Shown here: positions 11,031-23,230 of the stretch, in pieces | How positions within the stretch are numbered: the first letter of the stretch is position 1 | How the letters are laid out: each line of letters starts with the position of its first letter | From: Dasypus novemcinctus | Lineage: Eukaryota > Chordata > Mammalia > Cingulata > Dasypodidae | Direction of reading: 5' to 3' | Assembly (NCBI RefSeq): GCF_030445035.2 | Contig: NC_080673.1 | Coordinates: 37,258,365-37,322,364 of the forward strand | Length of the DNA stretch: 64,000 nucleotides | Position numbers and translations under genes: made by a program | The notes under the pieces: generated by a model | Seen by the model: the letters and a program-made list of their open reading frames with translations, nothing else | What the model was told of the DNA's origin: nothing | Databases searched by the model: none

Positions 11031-12966
11031 AAATCATACTTTCCATTGACAATTATACTTTTCAGAGGCTTATCTTAGCAGAAAAAAAAGGTCCTAAGTT
11101 ATGATAAAGAGTGTTTTCAAGTACAAGTATTTTGGACATCTACCACACACAGTTTTAGGTTCCAAGGAGATGATAATGAAAATTTTAGCATAATACTAAA
11201 AATATGAATAAGAATTCCATGTGTTTCTGAAGTACTTTACAATTCACAAAGCCCGTTCTCATATTTCATTTCATTTGATTCCAAAAAATCTATAAATTAA
11301 GCATTACAGTTGTCATTTAACAACTTCAGCATTCATTTTGAAAGAATTTTCTTTATTCATCGGTTAATTTTCTGCGCATTTAAACTCCCATTCCATTTAG
11401 ATGACTTCATCAATACACCATTAATCCTTATGATATTTGCACATTAATTTTAAGCAAACATATTAAAAGGTAGCACACAATTAATTTCCATTTTGCAGTG
11501 TTTGCTGTGGTTTATTAGGTCATTAATACTTAAGTACCCACAGTGACACTATTTTTCCAGATTTTACCTAACTAATTACTGAAAGAGGATAGAGACCTGA
11601 ATGGTCCTGATTTTTTGATGCCATGCTATGTTTAATCTCTTTAGATTATAAAGTTTAGAAATATAACTCATGTTTAGGAGGCTCAATTATTAGTGCACGT
11701 TAGATTATAAGTCAGCATTAAGTTAATGTGTGTTTCATAAATGACTGATAAGTAAATATAGTGCTAGAGGGAAATTTTAAATCTGATCCCATTTATTGCC
11801 TTTCCATTTTTGTCATGCTTCAGCAAAATGGATTATACCACACAGAAAAAGGCACATCTATACAAACTAATGCCTAGACCATATAAAACACTAAATGAAT
11901 GTGCTTGTTGCAGAGCATACAGCAGACATTCAATCAAAAGCCATCTTCTCTCTCCACTTCATGAGTATGCAGCTGATATTTGGTTATGGCCACATTGGCT
12001 GATTCAGTGAAATGTGAATAGAGACCAAGTGCATGACTTACCAGGCTGGACCACAAAATCCTCCCCTGCACATGTTTCTTTCCTCTGTCTGCCTAGAATG
12101 TTGATAACCTCATGGTTACCTTTTAAGTCATGTTGAGGATGGCAGAATGTCCAAGACCCTAGTTCCTGAATGACTATGGAGAAGGACTGCCCCACCAACC
12201 TGTTCAGGCAAGCAATAGTGTTCCATAAAACAAGAAAATATTCACATCATGTTTGAGCTTTTGTACATTTTTTCATCTACTTTTTACAGTGAAGGATGGA
12301 TCCAGGTTTTATCAATCTTAAGTTCTACTATTTGAAAGGCCTTGTTTATGAAACCATATACACTAACAATACAAAATGGTCAAAAGTGATCTTAGTTTAA
12401 AATGAAAAATTTTTTAAATCACATTTGTTGCAGACTTAGATATTTATGTCTCTTTCTTCTAAAAATCTCATTAGGTTTATCAGGATTGCTTACACATACA
12501 TGCTTCCTAATTGCAGCTTGACTTATACTTCCCAAGTCCTATACTTTAAAACTCCCAGCAATTCTCAGCAATCCCAGGGCCTGAAGGAATGCAGGATCCT
12601 AAGAATTAATTTTCATTTGCTTCCTAATAAACCTGCCCTTGGTTACATCTATTAGCTTATCCCAATACATTAATACAAGAAGTCCTTAGACCTTGTAGAA
12701 GGGAATGAAGGTTAGGGAGAATGAGATGCACAATGCCTGGAGAGTGCAAAAACATAGTAATACCCTCTTGAGGTACGAGAGAGAAATGTTTCATAAATTT
12801 GAGCTTTTACCTCATAGAAAAAGGCATTTTATGCATTTTCTCAAGTTCTTAGATGTGTCTAGAAATATGCCCACACAGATAACAAAGTTTCTATAAGTTT
12901 TTTTCCATAGAACACCTAGCCTTTTCACTGCTTTTAACTCCAAAGACAGTCAAATCTCTAGGTTAT
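11031..12966. other. AT-rich intergenic DNA, nothing recognised
   Basis: No gene is seen. Possible MIR/L2 traces at 11,160-11,300 are too diverged to call. Confidence 0.5.
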
Positions 12967-13018
12967 TTCTCTGAATACTGAGAATTAATTACTTCTCTGA
13001 ATACTGAGAGTTAATTCT
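12967..13018. repeat. Two-copy 26-bp tandem duplication
   Basis: The unit beginning TTCTCTGAATACTGAGA is repeated head to tail at 12967-12992 and 12993-13018, with only a few substitutions near the unit ends. Confidence 0.9.
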
Positions 13019-15083
13019 ACCTCTTCTCAAACTTGTACTAGGACATATCTTGGAAAGTATATTTTTTCATATACGAAGTATGTCATTTGTCTACAAACCC
13101 CTTTCATATTTCCTATTCATATATTTTTAGAGATATTATTCAGTAAATGCAAATACCACCTTTAGTTAGGTGAACTGGTGGCATGAAAAACCTGATATTA
13201 TAAGGAATCATGCTGTGTTTATATTGCCCATATGGCTAAGGCTATTTATTTCTACAAACTCTTTCAATTTTAACAATAAAATAGTATCAACAAAAATCAT
13301 ATGATGTACAGTATACATATTGTAATAATAGTCCAACCATGTCCCATAGTCTCTGTGTTTCCACAGAGAGTACCACAAGGGATTCCATCTGTCTGCGCTG
13401 GGTTGCTGCAGCCCTCAGTGTTTGTTCTTGCTCAGGATCCTGTCCCATCTGGTGGAGTCCTCACTGATGCTCTCACAGCAAAGACTTATACCTTTCTGAA
13501 TCACCAAAAGTTCCAAATCATTCTAATCCTAGGTGGAGGAAGCCTCACAGTTTATCAACAAATACCATGCTTTCTCCTCTTTCCTCTCCAGTGAGACTTG
13601 ACAAAAAGAAAACAAGTCTCCAGAGTCAAGATATTGCCTCTGAATCCTGAATCCCCTGCCTGTAGCCCTAAATGCTAGAACGCTGTGCCTTGAGGTAGAT
13701 ATTTCTATTTATCACACAACAGAAAAGGAAAGCAAAGAGAGACTAATGGAACACCCTGCTTTCCTTTAGGGTTCTTTTCCTTAGAAACGTTTCATTAGCC
13801 AGATAGATAGAAACCAATCTACAGAAATCATCCTGAGTTTCTGAATGTGAGTCTCCTGATAACTTGCAGCATTGGGACACACTGCCCCCTTGAGATCTTT
13901 GAAGGCATTGTACAGACTCGCTGTGGGACTGTCATAAAAGGTTCTGTGTGTTTCAGAAACATGGAGACATTTGCTGATACACAGCTCTTGGTTTGGGATA
14001 TTTGTTTTCTTGTTTCCAAGTCTTCTTGGGTTCACAAAAGAATTCTTAACACTTTTTTGAAAAAATGGGAAGCTTTCTCTTCCTATATTTTAGAGTAAGT
14101 TTAAAACTCTGGATGAGACAGAAATTGCATGAGAAAGACTATGAATGCAATTATAACTGGGCCTCAGCTATGCTTCAATTGGTTGTCTCTTCATGGTAAT
14201 AGGGCATCAGAAAGATACTCCATAATGTGAGGTACACAGGTGCTTAGGGTATACCGGAAAGAAGGAAGGAAGGAAGGAAGGGAGGGAGGGAGAGGGAGGG
14301 AGATGAAATTACAGTATGAATTGACCGGTCTGTGCTCAGGCTGCTAACCCCGGAAAGGCTCAGGGAGGGATTGTTTCAGGTACAGAATTACTGTTAGACT
14401 CTGTTGGGCCAGCCTGACAACCCCCTATCTAGCCTCCTCACTCAGTGTCCTTTTGCTACCTGGACCTAGATGCTCAGGGAAGGAGATGACTGTGTTTCTA
14501 AGGAAAGAACCAAGTCCAAACAGTTCTGCCACGGAGAAAATCTTCAAAAGCTGGCAGAAGAAAATCAAAGGACTTCTTCTGCAAGAGAAAAGGGGAAATC
14601 CCAGGAGAGGGTTAATTTGAAGCAGCAGCAAAGGGAAGGGCAGCAAGTAAGGGGTAAGGGTCAGCTCTCCAGATGGGTTGGCACCCAGAGATGGCAAATG
14701 CTACAGATGTCACAGTCGAGGAAGAGCAAAGCTGCAGATAGGGTTGCACAGCTATAGTATGTGTGAGTTCTCCTCCCCAGGGACTACAGATGGAAGGTAT
14801 TCTGAGGTGAAGAGAGGGGCCCAGAAAGAGAAAATCTGAATTTTCTGCACATCAAGCACGTAGTAGGTCAGAGTATCCAGATTTGGGTCTCTGCTGTAAG
14901 TATTATACAATCATTCTCACAAGCAAATAAAGCCAGAAGAATCTGGGTATATAGGTAATAGTTTGTATATAGTACTGTCCCTCAAACTTACAGTATAATT
15001 TTCATTTTAATAAAAAAAATTAAAAGAGCATTGGTAATTATAAACATAAAACATTTTATGTTTTATTTTATTATTTTAATACT
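13019..15083. other. Intergenic DNA with one simple repeat
   Basis: No gene is supported. A purine-rich simple repeat (GGAA then GGGA units) lies at about 14,259-14,302. Open frames at 13,301-13,594 and 14,425-14,757 have no recognisable protein similarity. Confidence 0.5.
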
Positions 15084-15108
15084 ATACTAAGTATAAAATA
15101 CTTAGTAT
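15084..15108. repeat. Perfect 11-bp inverted repeat with 3-base loop
   Basis: ATACTAAGTAT at 15084-15094 is followed by AAA and its exact reverse complement at 15098-15108, in a very AT-rich setting that could extrude as a cruciform. Confidence 0.85.
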
Positions 15109-15509
15109 TATTTTAATACTAAGAGAGACATTTTATTTTACTCCAATGAAGAGACACCTGGATCAAGAATTTGAATCAGTTGCTCATCACAATATTTTCA
15201 ATTGTAAGTAAATTAGAAGATAAATTATATTTTCACTATTAAGTTTTTTAGACTGTTTTAAACTCTCAGGCAGAAGTGAGGAGTAAAAAAACAGCTTTAC
15301 AAATAAATATTGGGTAAAAAAATAGGAGATTGAGATATGAAATATGCTCACATATTTTCAAATAAACCAAGACTTTTTACCATTAAATTTTTCAAAGTGA
15401 TTTTCTGGAAGTTGCTTTGCTAGCAAAAATTATTATTAAAGTACAATAACTCCTTCTATAATTATTCCAGTAAAAAATTGGATGCTAGTTTAAAAAATAG
15501 GATTTTTAG

Positions 15510-16990
15510 TAAACTTTTTATTTTGAAATAATTTCAAATTCAAAGGACAGTTGTAAACTCCCCCTCCAAAGAACTCCAATACATATTCCCTGCCCAGATA
15601 CCCAGATCCACCAAGTTTTAACATTTTATCACATTTGCCGTATCATTTTATCGACCTGCATGTCTGCCTGCCCATCTTTCTGCCTATCCATCCATACTTC
15701 TATTTATTTATTCATCTATTTTTTAAACATTTGAGAGTAGATTGTATGAATTGTGCCCCTTGAACACCTACTGCTTCCACGCACATTTCCTAAGAATAAG
15801 GACATTCACTTACGTAGCCACCTTAAGTGCAATTATCAAGTTGTAGAAATTTAACATTGATATAAAGCTTACAGCTTGTATTTCAATTGTTTTGTAAGTC
15901 CAATGTTTTCTTTTTGGGCATTTCCTCCTCCATTATAAGATTCAGTCCAAAATCAAGCATTGCACTTAATTGTTGTCTCTTTAGTCTCTCTTTCTTTAAC
16001 TGTGGAAACATATATACAACATGACCTTTCCTACCTAAACCACTCTCCAGGAAACAATCATTGGGATTATTCGCACTTAGAACGGTGTGCTACTCTCACC
16101 CTATCCATTACCAGAATTTTTCTGTCACCGCAAACAGAAACCATTTATCCTTTATGCATTAACTCCCCATTCTCCCTGCTCATATCTCTAATAACCTATA
16201 GCTTTCTGTGTCTATAAATTTGCAGTTTTAGCTGTTTCACGTAAGTGGAATCATACCATAACTGCCCCTTTGTATCTGACTTATTTCACTCAGCCTGATG
16301 TCTTCAAGGATCATCCGTGTACTAGCATGTAACAGAACTTCATGCCTTTTTAGGGCTGAGTAATTGTATGTGTATGTATATACCACATTTTGTTTTTCCA
16401 TTCATCTGCTGAGGGCCATATGGATTGCTTCTACCTTTTGACAATTGTGAAAAGTGCTGCTGTGAGCATTGGTGTACAAATATCTGTCCTAGTCCCTGCA
16501 TTCAATTCTTTGGGGCAGCTACCTAGAAGTGGGATTGTAGTTTTACACTTAACTTTTTGAGAAACACTTAAACTGTTTTCCACAACTGCATCATTTTGTA
16601 TTCACTGCAACAATGTACTATGGTTCCTATTTTTTGGCACCCTCGCCCACACTTGCACTTGTTATTTTGTTTTGGAAATAGTAGCCATTCTGGTGGGCAT
16701 GAGGTCTTATCTCATTGTGGTTTTGATTTACATTTTCATAATGGCTAATGATGTTGAGCATATTTTCCTGTGCTTATTGGTGATTTGTGTATCTTCTTTG
16801 GGGAAATATCTATTCAAGCCCTTTGCTCCTTTTTAATCAGGTAGATTGTCTTTTTATTATTGTTATAGAAGTTCTTTAAATATTCTGGTTATTAAACCCT
16901 TATCAGATGTATGGTTTCCAATTATTTTATTCCATTATCATGAAAGTATTTTCCCAATTAAGATTTCTTTTTATAATATCTACAAAATAT
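15510..16990 (-). mobile_element. Old L1 (L1M-type) 3' end: ORF2 tail and 3' UTR
   Basis: Read on the - strand, the right part is the decayed C-terminal end of L1 ORF2 and the left part is a 3' UTR; the left boundary has 'tattttgaaataatttcaaa', a common L1M 3' phrase. It is riddled with stops and is a dead relic. Confidence 0.8.
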
Positions 16991-18054
16991 AATAACATCG
17001 ATTCACCCTTAATTTATTCATGGATTTAATTCTTTCCTTAAAAACATTATTCAAAGGCCTTAACCTATTTTTAAAATTCTACTATGCCTGACTGTGTTTA
17101 GTCTGGCTATAGATGTTTAAGGTAGATTACAGTGAGCAATGAATTGGCATTTATCATGGGGTTTCTGGTTCAATGTATTTAAAAATTCCTGATTTATCTA
17201 CTAAAGATGTACAAATCTGCTGAAATTTGTCATTTAAGGTTTCAAGTAGCTGATATTGTCCATTATGTTCTAAAAATAATATTGTTTAATTTTCACTATA
17301 AATCTTAATGGAGGGAGCTGGTATTGACAGAAAAACTCAGGACTATACAAAATTTTTTTTATTCAGTTCATTTGATTTGAAGATCTTTGACCCCAATAGT
17401 TGAGAAAATAGAATTTCTTCTCTCTATATATAACAATAAAGCAGTTAAGCATAATTTTCTGGATTCATCAGAACTAAGAACAAAAGTAGATGATGAGTAT
17501 CTGCAAATTAAAATGTGGCAATGTCAGATGTGTCATCAGTTAGGAGCCTGAAGGAAAAATAAAACAAATTGTTCTTTTAAAGAATACATTTTCTTAAGAG
17601 TTTCTCAAATAGTTTGAGGCTTTTTTTTCTATAATCCAAAGTCAAATACTTTTAAAAGCCTTGATTCTTAATTATGCATTTCAATATATACAAACTCATA
17701 CACAACAAATAATTGAAGTTTGTAAAAATAAATCTTTTCCAAAATAATATCTCTTTTTATATCAGATATTATTCAAACATGATCTAGTAATTCGCTTCCG
17801 TTCTGTATATTGTGTACAAATCTCACCCTATTATAAGCCTCATAGAAATATTCAGGGTTTTGTTTTGTGCTGTTCATGTTTGCTCTGCTTGATTTTGGTT
17901 TGTTTGGATTGCCATATTCAAAATGCAAAGAAAATTTAAACAAACAAAAAAGAAAAATATAAAAAGAGTACTAATTAGAAAATCAGTTTGATGGTATTGC
18001 ACATGTTCATTTCAAGGAAGCCCATAAGGCCAGAGACCTCTTCCTCCACTCATT
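16991..18054. other. AT-rich intergenic DNA, nothing recognised
   Basis: No coding or RNA gene signal is visible. Confidence 0.5.
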
Positions 18055-18515
18055 CATTTCTTCAGCAATGATCTATTGAGTGTCTACCATGGCCTAGAAC
18101 TATTCTAAACTTTGGTGATACAATGAACCAGGCATGTGCTGTTATACATACTCTTGTTAAGGGAGACAAAAAATTTTTTTTTTAAATCAACAAAATGTAG
18201 TAAATTTATTAATGCTACTCTAACAAATATACAAAAAAAAACAGTGGGTACAGGAATAGAGATGGGATGTGTTTGGATAGAGAGACTGGCATGTCGGCAT
18301 CTCTGAGGCCATAACTTCTGTGAGAGGATGTATTGAGGGTATAAGGAATGAGGAGTGGGGATACCTGGAGAAGAATATTTCAGGCAGGAGCACTGTAAAT
18401 GCAAAGACTAGTGTGACCGGAACAGAGTGAAAACTGGGAAGAGTTGTAGGATAGATAGCCCAAGGCAAGAACATGTAGGGTACTGTAAATCCATGTAAGA
18501 ACCTGGGATTATATT
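18055..18515 (+). repeat. L2 fragment
   Basis: The order 'tattgagtgtctaccatggc', 'tattctaaactttggtgata', 'atttcaggcaggagcactgt' and 'gcaaagactagtgtgac' follows the L2 3' half at low identity. It is interrupted near 18,170-18,235 by AT-rich sequence. Confidence 0.65.
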
Positions 18516-19487
18516 ATGATATACAATTTTACTAGCCATGAAAATCATACCTTACATACACATACAGAAAAAATAAGTAACATGCATTGTCAGGGATCTT
18601 AAGTCCATGGTTGTCCCAAATGTGTTACCCCTTTATCAACTGTGTATTTCTGCAACCAAAACTGTTACCAAAGTAGTTTATCTTGTCATAGTTCATTTTA
18701 TTGAAAAGATAGGGTATCTTTTCATTCTAAATATAAGACTATAATACAATGTTGAATATAATATTTTAAATAATGTATGTTTCCTTACATGCCAAACTGC
18801 TTTTGCAATTCTGATGGGATCCCAATGCATGCCCCCTGACTGATAATCACTAGTACAGAAATTAACATAGCAGATACCAACAGAGGAAGTTTTCCAAAAA
18901 TGTATCACTTATTAAATTCCCAAAAAATATGACCCTGTAAGTCTTAGTATAAAAGTGTAGGTCGTCACCCATTCTCACTCCTATTTTTGGTCACGCTGAT
19001 GATCTGCATACTGAAATTTATGGCACAACGCATTATCCAACTGTTTATAGAATAAAGTAGCTATTTGGAGAAATGTTTGCCAAGATCAGGAAAAATCACT
19101 TCTTTTTACCTGACCCTAATTAATTAATTACGTCTTTTGAAGAGCAGGAAAATAAATATTCAGAACTAAAAGAAATATAAATCAGTCAAAATAGGATTTT
19201 TTTTCTAAATTTCTATTCAGTTTCATATAGTACATCATATAATAATGAGACATTACACATGATTATTTCCCAGTCATTTTCTGGTGAAGTTTCTTAATTT
19301 AATTTAAAATTTCTGAGCAGATGTAGTATTCTTAGAGGAGGTGGATGTAAAGAATGGTTAGTCCATGGTCAAACTTCCATTGATAAGACACGGTAATTCT
19401 GCCCCAAAGCGAGGTGAAGATTTTTCTTATAACCTAGATAGGGGTGAAATCAAATTATAACTTTTCTTATTTTCTTTGGGGCATTGA
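18516..19487. other. AT-rich intergenic DNA, nothing recognised
   Basis: No coding or RNA gene signal is visible. Confidence 0.5.
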
Positions 19488-19497
19488 GCAGCAATAT

Positions 19498-19923
19498 ATA
19501 TATTTTTTAAAGATTTATTTTATTTATTTCTCTCCCATTCCCCCTGCCCCCACCCCAGTTGTCTGTTCTCTGTGTCCATTTGCTGCATGTTTTTCTTTTT
19601 GTCCACTTCTGTTGTCAGCAGCATGGGAATCTGTGTTTTTTTGTTGTTGTGTCATCTGCTGCGTCAACTCTCCGTTTGTGCAGCACCATTCCTGGGTAGG
19701 CTGCATTTTCTTTTGCGCTGGGTGGCTCTCCTTACAGGGTGCACTCCTTGTGTGTGGGGCTCCCCTATAGGGGAGGCACCCCTGCGTGGCACGGCTCTCC
19801 TTGCGTGCATCAGCACTGTGCATGAGCCAGCTCCACATGGGTCGAGGAGGCCCGGGGTTTGAACTGTGGACCTCCCATGTGGTAGGCAGATGTCCTATCC
19901 ACTGGGCCAAGTCTGCTTCCCAC
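19498..19923 (-). mobile_element. DAS-type SINE with 10-bp target duplication
   Basis: A full-length reverse copy has its A-rich tail at the left and its tRNA-like head at the right. GCAGCAATAT is found at 19488-19497 and 19924-19933. Reading frames within it are not genes. Confidence 0.93.
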
Positions 19924-19933
19924 GCAGCAATAT

Positions 19934-20974
19934 TTTTGTTTCAAAATATAAGTAGCTGATAAATGAGTATTAATAGAGGGAAAAATAACAAATTCTCTAA
20001 TTATTTCAAGATTCTATTTTCTTACTTATTATAACTTGTATATATTTTTCAATGGAATGTATAATCTTCAAGGTCTTGAACACCATGCTCAAGAAATAAT
20101 AGTAAGAGTATGCCAATTTCATCTCTCCCAGGTGAAGCAAAGATTGTCACATATAAAACATTCAAGTCTTGATCTACAAGGCAGATGTTTTTAAGGATCT
20201 CCTGAACAAATGAGCCAAATCTCTCAAAAATCTATCCACATTTATACCTTAAATATTTTATAATTTCTACAAAATAGTTATACTCTTCCTGTATTGAAAT
20301 ATGCTTATTTGGAAAAATTGAGGGAATGATATTATTTCCAAAATTTAAATACTCATATACGTAAGATATGCTTTATCCTCAAATCATTTTCCTATGTATA
20401 AAAAGAAAAATGAGATTTTATAGATCTTTAACTCACATAAAATTGAATCTTGGTAAGTAAGTACAAATTCACTCTGTTTGCAATGTCTTCCTACCTGAAT
20501 AACTCATAAACTCAATGAATAATCTGAACAGCATTCTCCTTTTTGCAAAGCTTTATTATGTGATACTTGTCTAAGAATTCTATAATTAATTGTTATTTTA
20601 TTTTCACATTGCTCTCATACTCAGAAAAATATTGAATATACAAACTCCATCAGACCACCAGGACTGATATATATCCGAGTGAAATGCACAGGCTTGGTTA
20701 CAGCCTACACACAGAATCAGTAGTGAGAATCAGTAGAGGGCAGTAGAGTATGAACTCTGAAGTGAAAAAGAGATAAGTGAGTGTTCTCACTATATTCTGT
20801 CCCCAATTATCTCACTTGAAGAAATTCAAAAACTTTTAGCACATAATTTAACCTTCAGTTATAACTATGCAATATGGTATCTAAACCATAATGAGATAAT
20901 CAGAAAGGAACCAGATCATATGTCTGAAAATGGAACTCATCTCTTCATATATATTTCAATGAAGTTAACTATTC
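19934..20974. other. AT-rich intergenic DNA, nothing recognised
   Basis: No coding or RNA gene signal is visible. Confidence 0.5.
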
Positions 20975-21560
20975 ATCTTCATTCATTCCATACACATTTA
21001 CTTCAGTTTATTATGTCTGTGGTACTGTTCCTAGGCCCTTGGGATATATTAGGGAAAAAATAAAACAGTAAAGGATTTCTGCCTTAGTAGGGATAAACAG
21101 ATGATTTACAACAAATATAAAAAATGTACGTAGTATATAAAATAAAACACTCATGGGAAAAATTCAGAGCACAGTAAGAAGGTGAGCAGTGGGGAAGTAT
21201 CTAATGAAAATTTAAAATAAGATAATCAGGGTAGAATCTTGAGATGATATGAAGGAAAAGAGGAAGCAAGCCATGTATATATCTGGAGAAAGGCTATTAC
21301 ATGAAGAGGAAATACCCACTGCAAAAGGCCTAAGGAAGCAAGATGCTTGACAAAGTCAAAAAAAGAAAGGAAGCCAGCATGGCTAGAGCAGGGTGAAACA
21401 GAGAGATCAACTAGGAGGCTACTGCAATGATCCAACTGAGAGATGACGGTGGCTTGGACCAAAATGGAACCAGTGGAAGAGATGAAAAATGATCCGATTC
21501 TGAAAGTATTTTGATGATAGAGCCAACATGAATTTTCAACAAAAATTAATTAAATATCAT
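20975..21560 (+). repeat. L2 fragment, long
   Basis: The succession 'gtggtactgttcctaggccc', 'gatttctgccttagtaggga', 'agcaagccatgtatatatct', 'gcaaaaggcctaaggaagca' and 'gccagcatggctagagcagg' is a good match in order to the L2 3' region. Confidence 0.8.
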
Positions 21561-22194
21561 CATGAACATGTCATTATCAGGAAAGAGAAAGATAATGTAT
21601 ATTTTCTGAATGCTTATTACAAGCCAGACTAATAGAAAATATAGCAGCAACCAAATCTCTGGGACTTAATAAGGAGTTTCCAAATCTCTTGATATTTTTC
21701 TAACTTAAATTGTTTTATTTTTAAATAACTAAAATGTAAAGGAATCTGAGTGTATGAATGTTAAATAGCAAAAATAGAATTATAACTGTTGCCAGCTTTC
21801 TGAATAGGCATCTAAAAACTGAGATGTCAAAAATCCAAAAATGAGTGATAAAAATCTGTACTATGAGGAACCATCATCTAAAATTACATTTCCCAAAAGA
21901 CACTTCGGAAAGGACAAGAGCCCATGAAGAAAATTTCAAAATAGAAAATTCCTGGGAAAAACAAAGCTGCCAAATAAAACCCTTATTTGTAACAAAGAAG
22001 AGGAAGTGTAAAATATTTATAAGTGCAATTCAAAGATAAAATCCTCAAATCCCTTATTCACATAACCGTAATTTCCCCAGATCTTGTTTTTGTGTCCAAT
22101 ATTGAACAAAGAAATTTGGATGTACTATAATATTTACTACTCAATTTTCTCAAGGCTAGCAAAACTCCACTTAGAACAAATGTTATGTTGATAA

Positions 22195-22615
22195 TTGTAT
22201 TATGGTTCTCTAGGGAAACAGAACTGACAGAAGATATTGGTAAATAGCATGAGATTTTATAAATTGTCTCATGGGGCCATGGGGATGCATAAGTCCAAAT
22301 TCCATAGGGCAGACTGCAAGCCAGGATCTCCAATGAAATTCCTTGTTGAATTCCCCAGCAGACGCTGGTGATCTGAAGTAGAGATGGAGATTCTCTCTCT
22401 GAATGCTGAAATCACTTCTTTTAATGCCTTCACTGATTGATGAGACTTCACCTGTTGTCGATGGCAATCTCCTCAATTGATTGTAGAAGTAATCAGCCAT
22501 ATATGAAATCAACTCACTGAAGATTAAAGTCCATGAAATGCCATTGTATTACAATGAGCCCAGTGTTTGCTTGACCAAACATCATTACCTGGCTGAGTTG
22601 AAACATTAGCCTAAC
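22195..22615 (+). mobile_element. Interspersed repeat family B, copy 1
   Basis: It begins near 'ggttctctagggaaacagaa' and contains 'gaattccccagcagacgctg', 'gattgatgagacttcacc' and 'attgtagaagtaatcagcc'. The same landmarks in the same order recur at 22,855-23,230. I recognise it as a repeat of a general mammalian type but cannot name the family. Confidence 0.7.
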
Positions 22616-22637
22616 CATTACAATAATGAGTAACATC

Positions 22638-22800
22638 TATGTGCTGTGCATCAGGCACGTGTTAATTTGTGTATTAATAATTATCTCAAGAATCCTATTA
22701 GGTATGACTAATTTTAATTAGGATACTCAAATTGGAAAGGTTAGGTAGTTTGTCCAAAGTTGCATAGCTATTAACTGGTAGACTCTGGGTTCCAGTACGG
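22638..22800 (-). repeat. MIR fragment between the two family B repeats
   Basis: The phrases 'ggaaaggttaggtagtttg', 'agttgcatagctattaactg' and 'tgggttcc' are the reverse complement of the MIR core. Confidence 0.65.
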
Positions 22801-22854
22801 AACAATGAAAGAGGAGTTTTAGTCATCTTTCTGAAACACATGCTTTTTTGTGTG

Positions 22855-23230
22855 TATTTGTCAGGTTCACCAAAGAAACAGAATGGCAGGATATATTTAT
22901 ACATATATATGCTTCTATGGAAATATTATTATAAGATTTATTGTAGGAAATGGTTCACATGACTGGGGAATGGCAAGTCCTAATTCCAAGGGCAGGCAGC
23001 AAGAGTTGGGAAATCCCATGAAGGTTTTTGATGAATTCCCCAGGAGAAGCTGGCTGGTTAAAGTAGAGCTGGAAATTCTTTTTTGACTACAGAAATCATC
23101 AATTCTCTCTTTAAGGCCTTCAACTAATTGGATGAGACTTCCCTCTTGCCCAAGCCATCTCCTTTGTTGATTGTAGATGTAATCAGCCAAGAAATGTGTG
23201 ATTGCACCACAGCAACTAGGGTAGGAAGAG
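22855..23230 (+). mobile_element. Interspersed repeat family B, copy 2
   Basis: Landmarks shared with copy 1 are 'caaagaaacagaatggcag', 'aattccccaggagaagctgg', 'gatgagacttccctcttg' and 'gattgtagatgtaatcagcc'. Both copies have the same orientation. Confidence 0.7.

Noticed and set aside
13301-13594. 97-codon open frame
   Set aside because: No recognisable domain, no splice or promoter context, and composition fits chance.
14259-14302. Regularly spaced short repeat, checked as an array
   Set aside because: It is a simple purine repeat of GGAA/GGGA units, without spacers.
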